From positions 38,767 to 102,766 of the forward strand of contig NZ_JAINWJ010000029.1 of the NCBI RefSeq assembly GCF_021021415.1: DNA of 64,000 nucleotides, given 5' to 3'. Below the pieces are notes generated by a model. That model saw nothing but the letters and a program-made list of their open reading frames with translations. It ran no database searches and was not told the DNA's origin. Source of the DNA: Martelella mediterranea. Its GTDB lineage: Bacteria; Pseudomonadota; Alphaproteobacteria; Rhizobiales; Rhizobiaceae. This document shows positions 44,255-53,561 of the stretch, piece by piece (within the stretch, counting starts at the first letter, position 1; every line of letters starts with the position of its first letter). The position numbers and the translations under genes were made by a program.

Positions 44255-45119
44255 CTTGCACCTCCTGCCACGGGATGGGGCCGCCGAAGAGATCCTGTGT
44301 GTTCTGGTCGGGAGGATAGTCCGGATTGCGCTTCAAGACGCGAAGGGCGATTTGTTGATTTGCGAGGCTGATCGCATCGCCTCTTTGTTCATAGCCAGCG
44401 AGTGACCGCATGAAAGATTGTAGTCTCGGCAACTCAACGTCCTTGAAAGTTCCTTGCTCTATCAAATAGTTCAAAAACCTTACGGCGTTTTTGTTATATT
44501 TGCGGGCAACTTTCACCATTGCCGTATCTCCACTATCATCCTCCGCCCAAGGATCGGCCCCGGCTTCGAGCAAAATTTTGACCCCCTCGTAGTTTTCGTT
44601 GAGCGCAACCTGCTCTATCAGCCATTCTCCCCCGTCTCCGAGAAGCTGCACATTGGCCTTGCCGCCATGTTTGAGATAGCTTTGGATCATCCGGTTTTCG
44701 AAATCGAAGCCCTGTACCGGCCCCGTGCTTGGCCCCGGCAGAGTGAGATAGTAGACGAAATTACGCTCCGAGCCGCTCGGGGGATGATCGACCATATAGG
44801 GGTCGGCGCCAGCCGCCAGCAACGTGTCAATCGCTTGCAGATTGTGCGCCTTGAGAGCCAGGAACAGGAATGTAATCTCGTCGCCATAGCGCTTGTTGAC
44901 GCCGCCCGGTAGCGCCTCGACCTCGCGTGCGCTAATATGCCCGCCGCGCTCGATCTTCTGCGCCAGATGGTAGACATCTTCGCCATACGGCTTGAACAGC
45001 CGGTCGGCGGTGTAGGTCGGTTCCGCATTCATTTCCAAAATCCTTCCATAGCCCCAAAGCCCTGCGAGGATGATGCAGGCGAGAACGGCAAATTTGATGA
45101 GAAACCGGCGGCAGGTCAT
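44244..45119 (-). CDS. Ankyrin-type candidate immunity protein B
   Basis: 291 residues, same layout as protein A: anchor at residues 8-28, ankyrin-like units (LFLALKAHNLQAIDTLLAAG, NYEGVKILLEAGADPWAEDD), and an identical-length C-terminus. The first 190 residues are almost the same as A, while residues about 190-265 differ strongly (for example TAMVKVARKYNKNAVRFLNY). It starts 8 bases after the vgrG stop and overlaps the truncated lipase start by 11 bases. It may neutralise a lipase variant no longer present. Confidence 0.75.
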   Translation of the reverse strand: MTCRRFLIKFAVLACIILAGLWGYGRILEMNAEPTYTADRLFKPYGEDVYHLAQKIERGGHISAREVEALPGGVNKRYGDEITFLFLALKAHNLQAIDTLLAAGADPYMVDHPPSGSERNFVYYLTLPGPSTGPVQGFDFENRMIQSYLKHGGKANVQLLGDGGEWLIEQVALNENYEGVKILLEAGADPWAEDDSGDTAMVKVARKYNKNAVRFLNYLIEQGTFKDVELPRLQSFMRSLAGYEQRGDAISLANQQIALRVLKRNPDYPPDQNTQDLFGGPIPWQEVQDAD

Positions 45120-45127
45120 GGCTTCAC

Positions 45128-47194
45128 CTAGTTGACCTTCACGACATCGGACAGGAGCTTGATCAACTGATCGAGATTGTGGCTGAGCTGTTTGCCGTTG
45201 ATATGGATCGAGCCATCGGAATTGAGCACGATCACGCTGTCGCCGCTCTTCAGGAGAATGCGCTTGCCGGCGGTGATCACCAGTTCCTCGCCAACATCGA
45301 GATAATAGCTCTTGAGGACGTTGACGTTCTTGGTGTTCTGGACCAGTTGGGAATCGTTGTTGCCGATGCTCTCATTGCGGTTCTTCTCGATGCTGACCTG
45401 CATCGACCCTTCGCCGGCCCCGGTTCCCTTGTCGCCAAGGCCATAGGGCGTTCCGGGAATGCCGTCGACCATCTTGTCGGCGCCGGTCGGCGTGAACATG
45501 CCCTTCTGCGTCGGCCCGACATAAAGCGCCATATCGCCGCCGATCACCTCGGTATGATTGTTCTCGACCTCGATACCCTTGTTGTGGCCGACGGACTGAA
45601 CCCAGTTGTTGTTGATGCGTTCGGAGTGGTTGTTGTTGGTCTTTTCGTTGCGGTCTTTCTGGGCGTAGACATAGACCTCCTGCCGGTCGTTCTCGTCCTC
45701 GAAGCGGAGTTCGTTGTAGCCGGGGCCCTTGTGGGTCTGCGATCGCCAGACGGTTCTGGTCTTGTTGTCGGGGAGCTTGTAGGGCGGCAGGTTGAGGGCG
45801 TTGTAGGAACGGCCGGTGATGATCGGCTGGTCGGGGTCGCCGCGGACGTAATCGACAAGAACTTCCTGTTTGATCCGCGGCAGGATGACTTCGCCGAAGG
45901 TGCCGCCCGCCGAACTCGATGTCACCCGCGTCCACACCGAGGAATGCTCATTGTCTTTCGAGCGTCTGTCCCATGGATAGGAAAGTTTCACGCGGCCCCA
46001 GTCATCGCAGTAGATTTCCTCGCCCTCCGGGCCGCTGACGGTAGCGATCTCCGGGCCATCGGCCTTCGGCTTGGGCTGTTTCGGCGGGGCGTAGTTGAGA
46101 TCCGCCGGCATCGCCAGGAAGCGATTGGCATAGGTCGTGGAGCCAGTTCCCGCTTCCTCCTTCAGCGCCTGCGGCTGCTCGCCTTCGTGGGAAACGGAGA
46201 GCAGATGCCAGAAGACGTTGCAGTCGTCGTTCGGATGTTCGGTGAGTTGCACCTTGTAGCCCGGCGTCAGCGCCGGCGCATTGGTGCGGCCCTCGCCGGT
46301 GGTGGCCTCGACGCGCACCGCCTCGAGCTGCGATCTGGTGAACGGCTTGCCGGCGACATCCTTCTTGTAGCCGCCCGGATAGTTGTAGAGATCGTAATTG
46401 CCCTTGGCGCCGTTATCGGCCTGGCGGTCGGCGCGATGCTCCTGGCTGTACCCCGGATTGGTGAACAGACGCTCGCGCTGGGTGAAGCTCGTCGCCCGCA
46501 ACCGCTCGCGGAAGGTGAAGCTGCGGCAGTACACGCCCTTCGCCACGCCGCCGGGATTGGCGTTGTATTCCAGTTCCCGCATCGCCTTCAGCTTCGGCAC
46601 GATCATCGGCGTATCAATGAATGTGACCTGGTTCTGGCCGTTCGCGTCGGAGGTGAAGAAGAACCAGATGCCTTCCTCGGCCGCGATGCGCCGGACGAAA
46701 TCGAGATGGGTTTCATTGTACTGGACGCAATATTCCCGTGCGACATGGGTGCCTTCAAGCACGAAGCGCATATCCTCGACGCGGTTTTCCTTCAGCACCT
46801 CGGCGATGATCTCGGGCACGGTCTTTTGCTGGAAGATGCGGCTGTCGGAGCCATGGGCGAGCCGGCAGAGGGTCGGCATCAGGACGACCGTGTAGAAGGT
46901 GCGGTGAGACCCCTCATCGCTGCGGGCCATATCGGCGATGATGCCGGAGAAATGCCTTATGCCGGCATATTTGTGATGAATGGTCAGCGTTGCCGGCGTG
47001 TCGAGCAGGGCGTTGATATCGATCTTGGGATCGTCGGAAACGAGTTCGATCGCCACCTCGGAAAGCTCGAACAGTTTCTCCTCGGCGGTGAAGCCGTGGA
47101 CCAGCAATTGCCCGTCCTTCAGCGCCGACGCTTCGAAAGTGAAGGCGATGTCCTGGTCCTGGAAGAGAACCGGCATGTCGATGACTGCATTCAT
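45128..47194 (-). CDS. vgrG: Type VI secretion spike protein VgrG (TssI)
   Basis: 688 residues. The gp27-like base is seen in LVSDDPKIDINALLDTPATL and EYCVQYNETHLDFVRRIAAE. The gp5-like OB fold has EEIYCDDWGRVKLSYPWDRR and SSVWTRVTSSSAGGTFGEVI, then VLVDYVRGDPDQPIITGR. The beta-helix end ELVITAGKRILLKSGDSVIV closes it, with only a short tail, so it is not an evolved VgrG. It carries the effectors encoded downstream. No other T6SS core genes are in the window. Confidence 0.95.
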   Translation of the reverse strand: MNAVIDMPVLFQDQDIAFTFEASALKDGQLLVHGFTAEEKLFELSEVAIELVSDDPKIDINALLDTPATLTIHHKYAGIRHFSGIIADMARSDEGSHRTFYTVVLMPTLCRLAHGSDSRIFQQKTVPEIIAEVLKENRVEDMRFVLEGTHVAREYCVQYNETHLDFVRRIAAEEGIWFFFTSDANGQNQVTFIDTPMIVPKLKAMRELEYNANPGGVAKGVYCRSFTFRERLRATSFTQRERLFTNPGYSQEHRADRQADNGAKGNYDLYNYPGGYKKDVAGKPFTRSQLEAVRVEATTGEGRTNAPALTPGYKVQLTEHPNDDCNVFWHLLSVSHEGEQPQALKEEAGTGSTTYANRFLAMPADLNYAPPKQPKPKADGPEIATVSGPEGEEIYCDDWGRVKLSYPWDRRSKDNEHSSVWTRVTSSSAGGTFGEVILPRIKQEVLVDYVRGDPDQPIITGRSYNALNLPPYKLPDNKTRTVWRSQTHKGPGYNELRFEDENDRQEVYVYAQKDRNEKTNNNHSERINNNWVQSVGHNKGIEVENNHTEVIGGDMALYVGPTQKGMFTPTGADKMVDGIPGTPYGLGDKGTGAGEGSMQVSIEKNRNESIGNNDSQLVQNTKNVNVLKSYYLDVGEELVITAGKRILLKSGDSVIVLNSDGSIHINGKQLSHNLDQLIKLLSDVVKVN

Positions 47195-47221
47195 GGTGAC
47201 GTCCTTCCTGACGCGGGTGGC

Positions 47222-48166
47222 TCAAGACTGTGGGGACAGGGGATTGACGGGAAGACCATTGGCGCCGATCCGGCCGGCCGCCTTCAGCACCTTGTAGGCG
47301 CGGCGATAGCGGCGCGCCGATGTGTAGCTGAGCCCGGTTCTGGTCCGCAGCGCCTCGCCCTTGGCCGCGCCGTTATCCTTGCGCTTGCCGGACCAGTCAT
47401 CGATCATCAGATCGAGAAAATCCCTGTCGGCCGGCGTCTGCGACAGGCGTTTTTCGACATAGAGCACAGCCCGTCGCTCGTCGTCGATGACATTCGGCCT
47501 GCGACCGTGACGGGCGGAAAAATCCTCGGGTGTGAGCGTCAGCAGGTCACCGAACCGCTCAGCCCACCATGCCGCACGGTCATCGTGCCAGGACAGGCCG
47601 AGCCGGGTACGCAGGTTCATCAGGATATTGGTGTCGAAGGGCAGGAACGCATCGAGCTTCATCGGAAACTCGGCCCATTCGCGGATGAGAGCGGCAAGCG
47701 CTGGCGTCAGGACGACCTGCGGGCTGGTCTTGGGTCTGCCGATCTCGATGCCGCGCAGGATGGTGACGCCGAGATCCGTCTTCTGTTCGCGCCGGACCCT
47801 GAAGCGGGTTCCGTCGATATCTTGAACGATCCGCGGAGGCTTTGCCAGAGCTGCGCGTCGCGCCCGCTCCTTAGGGTCGCGGCCATCGATGATGCCGAGA
47901 CGCTTGCGGAATTTGAGGAGCCGCACCGATCCGAGCGGCAGGCCGGAACGCTTCCGCGAAAAGCCATGGGCCAGCAGATGGCCGGCAAGTTCGTGCGTCA
48001 ACACCGCTTCCGGCGTGCCTTTCGATCGGTCTTCGGGATAGCCGAGAAAGATGAGGAAGCCGTGCCCGCTCTCAATCGCCTGCCGGCACGTAAACACCCG
48101 GCCATCAATATCCGCGATTTGTGCTTCGGTTTCTAGCGTCGTCAATAAGGACATGTTAATATCCAT
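47222..48166 (-). CDS. Protein of unknown function at the head of the vgrG operon
   Basis: About 314 residues from MDINMSLL; the ATG at 48154 is equally possible because neither has a clear ribosome site. No signal or membrane segment. The first 50 residues (VFTCRQAIESGHGFLIFLGY) look like a small folded domain, and the rest is basic and helical with a C-terminal RTRTGLSYTSARRYRRAYKV that resembles a HTH. I recognise no named family. It sits 27 bases before vgrG on the same strand, so it may regulate or assist the T6SS module. Confidence 0.65.
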   Translation of the reverse strand: MDINMSLLTTLETEAQIADIDGRVFTCRQAIESGHGFLIFLGYPEDRSKGTPEAVLTHELAGHLLAHGFSRKRSGLPLGSVRLLKFRKRLGIIDGRDPKERARRAALAKPPRIVQDIDGTRFRVRREQKTDLGVTILRGIEIGRPKTSPQVVLTPALAALIREWAEFPMKLDAFLPFDTNILMNLRTRLGLSWHDDRAAWWAERFGDLLTLTPEDFSARHGRRPNVIDDERRAVLYVEKRLSQTPADRDFLDLMIDDWSGKRKDNGAAKGEALRTRTGLSYTSARRYRRAYKVLKAAGRIGANGLPVNPLSPQS

Positions 48167-48275
48167 TATAACTAATATGACAGCGGAAACTTTACAACTT
48201 TTAGGAATGATGTCAATCATGGTCCGTCCAGATTGCAACCAGAGAATGGCATCGATCTGCCAGGAGGTGCCGAAA

Positions 48276-49718
48276 ATGAGAACCATTCAGGGTATCGCCG
48301 GACAGATGGCCTTTTCAGACGACGCTCCGATCGGGCCATATCCTCTGGAATTCATCGAGAATCTGGAAGACATGATGGCAGCACCGTTTCCCGACGATCT
48401 GCGTTGGTATCTCGAACATTACGGCGCCCGAAAGCTGTGCGAGGGACAACGCTCGCTGCCGTTGTGCCTCGACAGCTATCACTATGTGGCCGACTTCGAG
48501 GGACTCCCGGACATCACCAAAGCCGAGAAGCAGTATCATCAGCTCTGTCGCTTTGCGATGACCGAGACATTGCCTTATGACAGAAGATGCTATTTCCCGA
48601 TCGGGCGAGCCAGCACGGCAACGATGAGCCTTTGCCTGTCCCTGCTTGTCAGCCTGCATCCGCTGAATTTCGGGACAGTCTGGGGCGTCAGCGCACTTGC
48701 CGGACACCACCCGCTTGAACCGGTCCTTCTTGCACAGGACTTCACAGCCTTTCTTCAGATGATCGTGCCAAAGGCAGGACTGCCTGAACAGGCAAAGCAG
48801 CGCAACGATGCGCTCCTCGATAAAATTCTCAGGGATCAGAGCAGCAAGATCAGGCCACAGCCGACTAGAGCGGCCAGCGCGAAGGCGCTGATGGCGTTTT
48901 ATCTGGATCACCCGGATGAAACCGTCTTCGACGGATTGCACAATCTCGAATTGGCTTATTACATTGGAGGCCGGAACTTCCACGGAACACGCGCTGCCAT
49001 GGCGCAAGCTCAAGAATCTTCGACCGACCTGTCCGACCGCGTGGTCCGGCCGGGACCGATCCGCCGACGGCAGGTTCAGATTTCGGAGCCACATAAATTC
49101 CTCGGAACGTTCCGGGTCTTTCCGGCGCAAGACAGCTATGCGACCGTGACGGTCAAATCCGTCGTCGGTGTCGATCAGGTTCTGAAGGAAACATTCGTGC
49201 TGCATTATTCTGATGCCGGGTGGGCACTCGTCGCCCGGCAAACGAGTAATGTCGACCCGATAGAGATCGATGGCTTCGGTACTTTGGCATTCGACGTCTT
49301 TTCCGGCTGGCGCTTCCCGACACCCGTCACGCCGCGCTGGAGCCGGCTGCCGGTGGACGTTCGCATCGTCGGCGAGGAAGATGCGCTCACGCTGCCGTGT
49401 ATCGCATTCGTTCGGGAGCTTCTCGACTGGTCCGACCTGAGACCTGCGCTCGAAAGGCGCCTGTTCGATCACGACTACCTGCCATTGGTCATGCCGCTGC
49501 ATACAGCCTTCGTGAAAGACGGCAAATATCATGAAAGACTGCAGACTCGAACGGGCGGAATGCCCGTGATCAGTTCCCCGACAGAAATATGGACGGAAAT
49601 CGGCTCATCCGGCAGCATCTATGTCGAAAATGACAGCCGCTTCACCTGGCGCCTGTCCCTCAGGAACAAAATGGACCCGATCGACATCACGGTCGAAAAC
49701 GGGCAGATCCTCACGTGA
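48276..49718 (+). CDS. SUKH (SMI1/KNR4)-like protein, candidate immunity factor
   Basis: The ATG at 48276 has GGAGG 9 bases before it; 480 residues, no signal peptide. The first 180 residues look SUKH-like: PLEFIENLEDMMAAPFPDDL, RWYLEHYGARKL, then VSALAGHHPLEPVLLAQDF. The second half ends with repeated strand-rich stretches (FVLHYSDAGWALVARQ, SIYVENDSRFTWRLSL) that recall small DUF6985-like immunity domains. It diverges from the vgrG operon. SUKH proteins protect against nuclease and other polymorphic toxins; its target toxin is not in the window. Confidence 0.6.
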   Translation: MRTIQGIAGQMAFSDDAPIGPYPLEFIENLEDMMAAPFPDDLRWYLEHYGARKLCEGQRSLPLCLDSYHYVADFEGLPDITKAEKQYHQLCRFAMTETLPYDRRCYFPIGRASTATMSLCLSLLVSLHPLNFGTVWGVSALAGHHPLEPVLLAQDFTAFLQMIVPKAGLPEQAKQRNDALLDKILRDQSSKIRPQPTRAASAKALMAFYLDHPDETVFDGLHNLELAYYIGGRNFHGTRAAMAQAQESSTDLSDRVVRPGPIRRRQVQISEPHKFLGTFRVFPAQDSYATVTVKSVVGVDQVLKETFVLHYSDAGWALVARQTSNVDPIEIDGFGTLAFDVFSGWRFPTPVTPRWSRLPVDVRIVGEEDALTLPCIAFVRELLDWSDLRPALERRLFDHDYLPLVMPLHTAFVKDGKYHERLQTRTGGMPVISSPTEIWTEIGSSGSIYVENDSRFTWRLSLRNKMDPIDITVENGQILT

Positions 49719-49986
49719 AGCTCTCCTGATCTGGGGGGCAATCGATACTCGATTTCCAAAGGCCGCCGCCGCCGGACATTTTTTCTGGCACGGCAGTGCT
49801 TCCGAGAGATGTTGCGAGAAATGATACGCGGCTTCTCCGGCAAATGCGAAAATCAGCAAAGCTTAGCACCGGCTGATCGGCGCTGCGCGGCATCTATTTT
49901 TCAATTCATGGGTAAGGGGCGAAATCAGCAGGCGCCCGATTTGGAAGGCGAAGAGGCCTCCAAGGCATCGCCGCAAGCGGCGAGTC

Positions 49987-50033
49987 GAAAAACCGACTTT
50001 TGTCCCAAAGTCGGCGTTTCCGTGTCGGACGAC
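49987..50033. repeat. 47-bp element end, copy B (right end of the island)
   Basis: It matches 33583-33629 at 45 of 47 positions, ending TGTCGGACGACA at 50033. Together with the inverted TGTCGTCCGACA at 33635 it bounds the 16.4-kb island. The preceding non-coding part (49719-49986) contains no gene. Twenty-three bases separate it from the tRNA gene. Confidence 0.8.
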
Positions 50034-50056
50034 AACAAATAGTCAAAATTCAGAGG

Positions 50057-50132
50057 TGGTGGGCCTGGAGGGACTCGAACCCCCAACCAAGCGGTTATGA
50101 GCCGCCGGCTCTAACCATTGAGCTACAGGCCC
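50057..50132 (-). tRNA. tRNA with CAT anticodon, probably tRNA-Ile2 (lysidine type)
   Basis: A 76-nt cloverleaf on the minus strand with CCA encoded at its 3' end (50057-50059). The acceptor stem GGGCCTG pairs with CAGGCCC, the D-arm is GCTCAATGGTTAGAGC, the anticodon stem-loop GCGG-CTCATAA-CCGC and the T-arm TTCGAGTCC. The D-arm and anticodon arm resemble bacterial Ile2 tRNAs, whose CAT anticodon is modified by TilS to read AUA. Automated tools may label it Met. Confidence 0.92.
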
Positions 50133-50294
50133 CCTTGTCCGTAGCCGAGATGGGCTGGAACGGGCCGCGCCGGCAATGGCTCCTTGCGCGGACCCTCCGA
50201 CTACTCCAAATTCATGGGCATCGCAAGTTCCCGCCGCATTGGCTTCACAATTGCCGGCCAAGAGGAGGGGATACCATTTCAAGGAGGGATATCC

Positions 50295-51023
50295 ATGGCC
50301 AATTTACCCGTTCGTCTCGCCGCCGCGGGCCTGCTTTTCGCGCTCCCGCTTGCCGGCACGGCAGCCCTTGCGGATGGCGCACCGCCGCCGGCCGTCATCA
50401 ATGTCTCAGCAGATGGCGATGCCACGCTGGTGCCGGACATGGCCACTGTCTCGCTGTCCGTCGTCAGCCAGGCCGATGACACGGCGACCGCGCTTTCGGA
50501 AAATTCGGCCGCCATGCAGAAGGTCATCGACGCGCTGAAGCAGAACGGCATCGCCGACAAGGACGTCCAGACCAGCAATTTCTCGGTGAGCCCGCGCTAT
50601 CAGCAGGTCAAGGCCGATGACGGCACCATGACCAGCGAGATTGTCGGCTATGAGGTCCAGAACGGCCTCAATGTCCGGGTGCGCGATCTCTCGAAGCTCT
50701 CCGCCGTGCTCGATCAGGCGGTCAAGCTCGGGGTTAATTCCGGCGGCGGGATTTCGTTTTCCAACAGCGATCCTTCCGCTGCGGAAGACGAGGCCCGGCG
50801 CGAAGCCGTGGCCAACGCGCTGGCCAAGGCGGAGACGCTGGCCGAGGCCGCCGGTGTTACGCTCGGCAAGGTGATGTCGATCTCCGAACAGAGCTCGATG
50901 CCGCAGCCGATGATGATGCGCGCCGACGTGATGATGGCGAAAGCCGAAGGCGCTCCGCCGATCGCAGCCGGCGAAAATACCTATAACATCACCGTTAACA
51001 TGACGCTGGCGATCGAGCAGTAA
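50295..51023 (+). CDS. SIMPL-domain (DUF541) periplasmic protein
   Basis: The ATG at 50295 follows AAGGAGGG; 242 residues with a signal peptide ending GTAALADG. The SIMPL domain shows VINVSADGDATLVPDMATVS, NGIADKDVQTSNFSVSPRYQ and ARREAVANALAKAETLAEAAG. Members oligomerise in the periplasm or outer membrane and are linked to stress tolerance and signalling, but their precise activity is unclear. It is a single-gene unit beside the tRNA. Confidence 0.88.
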   Translation: MANLPVRLAAAGLLFALPLAGTAALADGAPPPAVINVSADGDATLVPDMATVSLSVVSQADDTATALSENSAAMQKVIDALKQNGIADKDVQTSNFSVSPRYQQVKADDGTMTSEIVGYEVQNGLNVRVRDLSKLSAVLDQAVKLGVNSGGGISFSNSDPSAAEDEARREAVANALAKAETLAEAAGVTLGKVMSISEQSSMPQPMMMRADVMMAKAEGAPPIAAGENTYNITVNMTLAIEQ

Positions 51024-51411
51024 AGCCGGTTCCCATTGGGACCGCCATGCCGATCAGGGCTGGAAAGAGCGCCGTCGCTTTGTCGCAAGACGACGGCAAT
51101 CTCCAGCTTTATCGGCGGGCCCGCTCTCTGGAACCCAGCGTCCGATCCTGTGGCGGCGGGATTTCGCCGCCCGCAGTCGGCGCTAAAAAGAGTCCGACGG
51201 GGCGGGAAATAACTTTCGCGCAATGCCATTCCCCGATCTCGGAACTCGTCTTGCGCCGCTCATGATATGCATCGGTTGCCGATGACATGCTCGATTTTAG
51301 CCGCCATGCCGCCGGCTGCCCCCGCTTCCGTCTCAAGGCCATGGGCGGCCGTCCAGGCGCCACAGCGGCGGCTCGACCCTGAATGCGTCAAGGCGGATTG
51401 CCAGGGCGAGC
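51024..51411. other. Intergenic region, no feature seen
   Basis: 388 bases between the convergent SIMPL and thiC genes. Short open frames have no ribosome sites or recognisable motifs. GGTTCCC-att-GGGACC at 51029-51044 is a weak hairpin that may end SIMPL transcription. Confidence 0.4.
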
Positions 51412-53438
<2,027 letters not shown>

Positions 53439-53515
53439 GAATGTGCAAAGACTGCATTCCGTCCCGCGGTTTGTCAACTGAAAGACTGGTGGCTGCACCA
53501 CTGCAACGGTCTTGT

Positions 53516-53549
53516 CTCACCCGGGCGGATTTGATCCCGCCCGGGTGAG
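53516..53549. terminator. Strong hairpin after the autotransporter gene
   Basis: CTCACCCGGGCGG and CCGCCCGGGTGAG form a perfect 13-bp stem with an 8-base loop, 12 bases past the autotransporter stop. There is no long T-run on the minus strand, so it may work with other factors or mainly protect the mRNA end. Confidence 0.6.
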
Positions 53550-53561
53550 TGTTCTTTGAGA

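Larger units (their letters stand above)
42614..45119. repeat. 1.26-kb tandem duplication of toxin N-terminus plus immunity gene
   Basis: Start and stop of the two ankyrin genes and the starts of the two lipase frames are each offset by exactly 1260 bases. Copy 1 covers about 42614-43859 and copy 2 about 43874-45119. Similarity begins at the VFRGT codons of the lipase and runs through the whole ankyrin gene. This is the signature of unequal recombination that duplicated the toxin N-terminal domain with its immunity gene. Confidence 0.8.
33635..50033. mobile_element. 16.4-kb degenerate Tn7-like island carrying a T6SS effector module
   Basis: The boundaries are inverted repeats starting TGTCGTCCGACA (left 33635; right 50033 read on the minus strand), matching at 20 of the first 23 positions. 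A TnsA-like nuclease gene lies just inside the left end. The right end stops 23 bases from the 3' end of a tRNA gene. Five-base flanks are CAAAG (left) and ACAAA (right), similar but not an exact duplication. No tnsB, tnsC or tniQ gene is visible, so it would need transposase in trans. Contents are mixed in composition and include several broken genes. The element type is inferred from its ends and the nuclease. Confidence 0.6.

Noticed and set aside
45179..48136. A 985-codon plus-strand open frame opposite vgrG
   Set aside because: It mirrors the codon pattern of vgrG and the next gene, with a composition unlike a protein domain. vgrG has strong family motifs.
33583..50033. The two 47-bp direct repeats as phage/ICE att sites
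   Set aside because: Neither repeat contains the tRNA 3' end, and no tyrosine or serine integrase is inside. Inverted TGT/ACA termini with internal repeats fit a transposon better.
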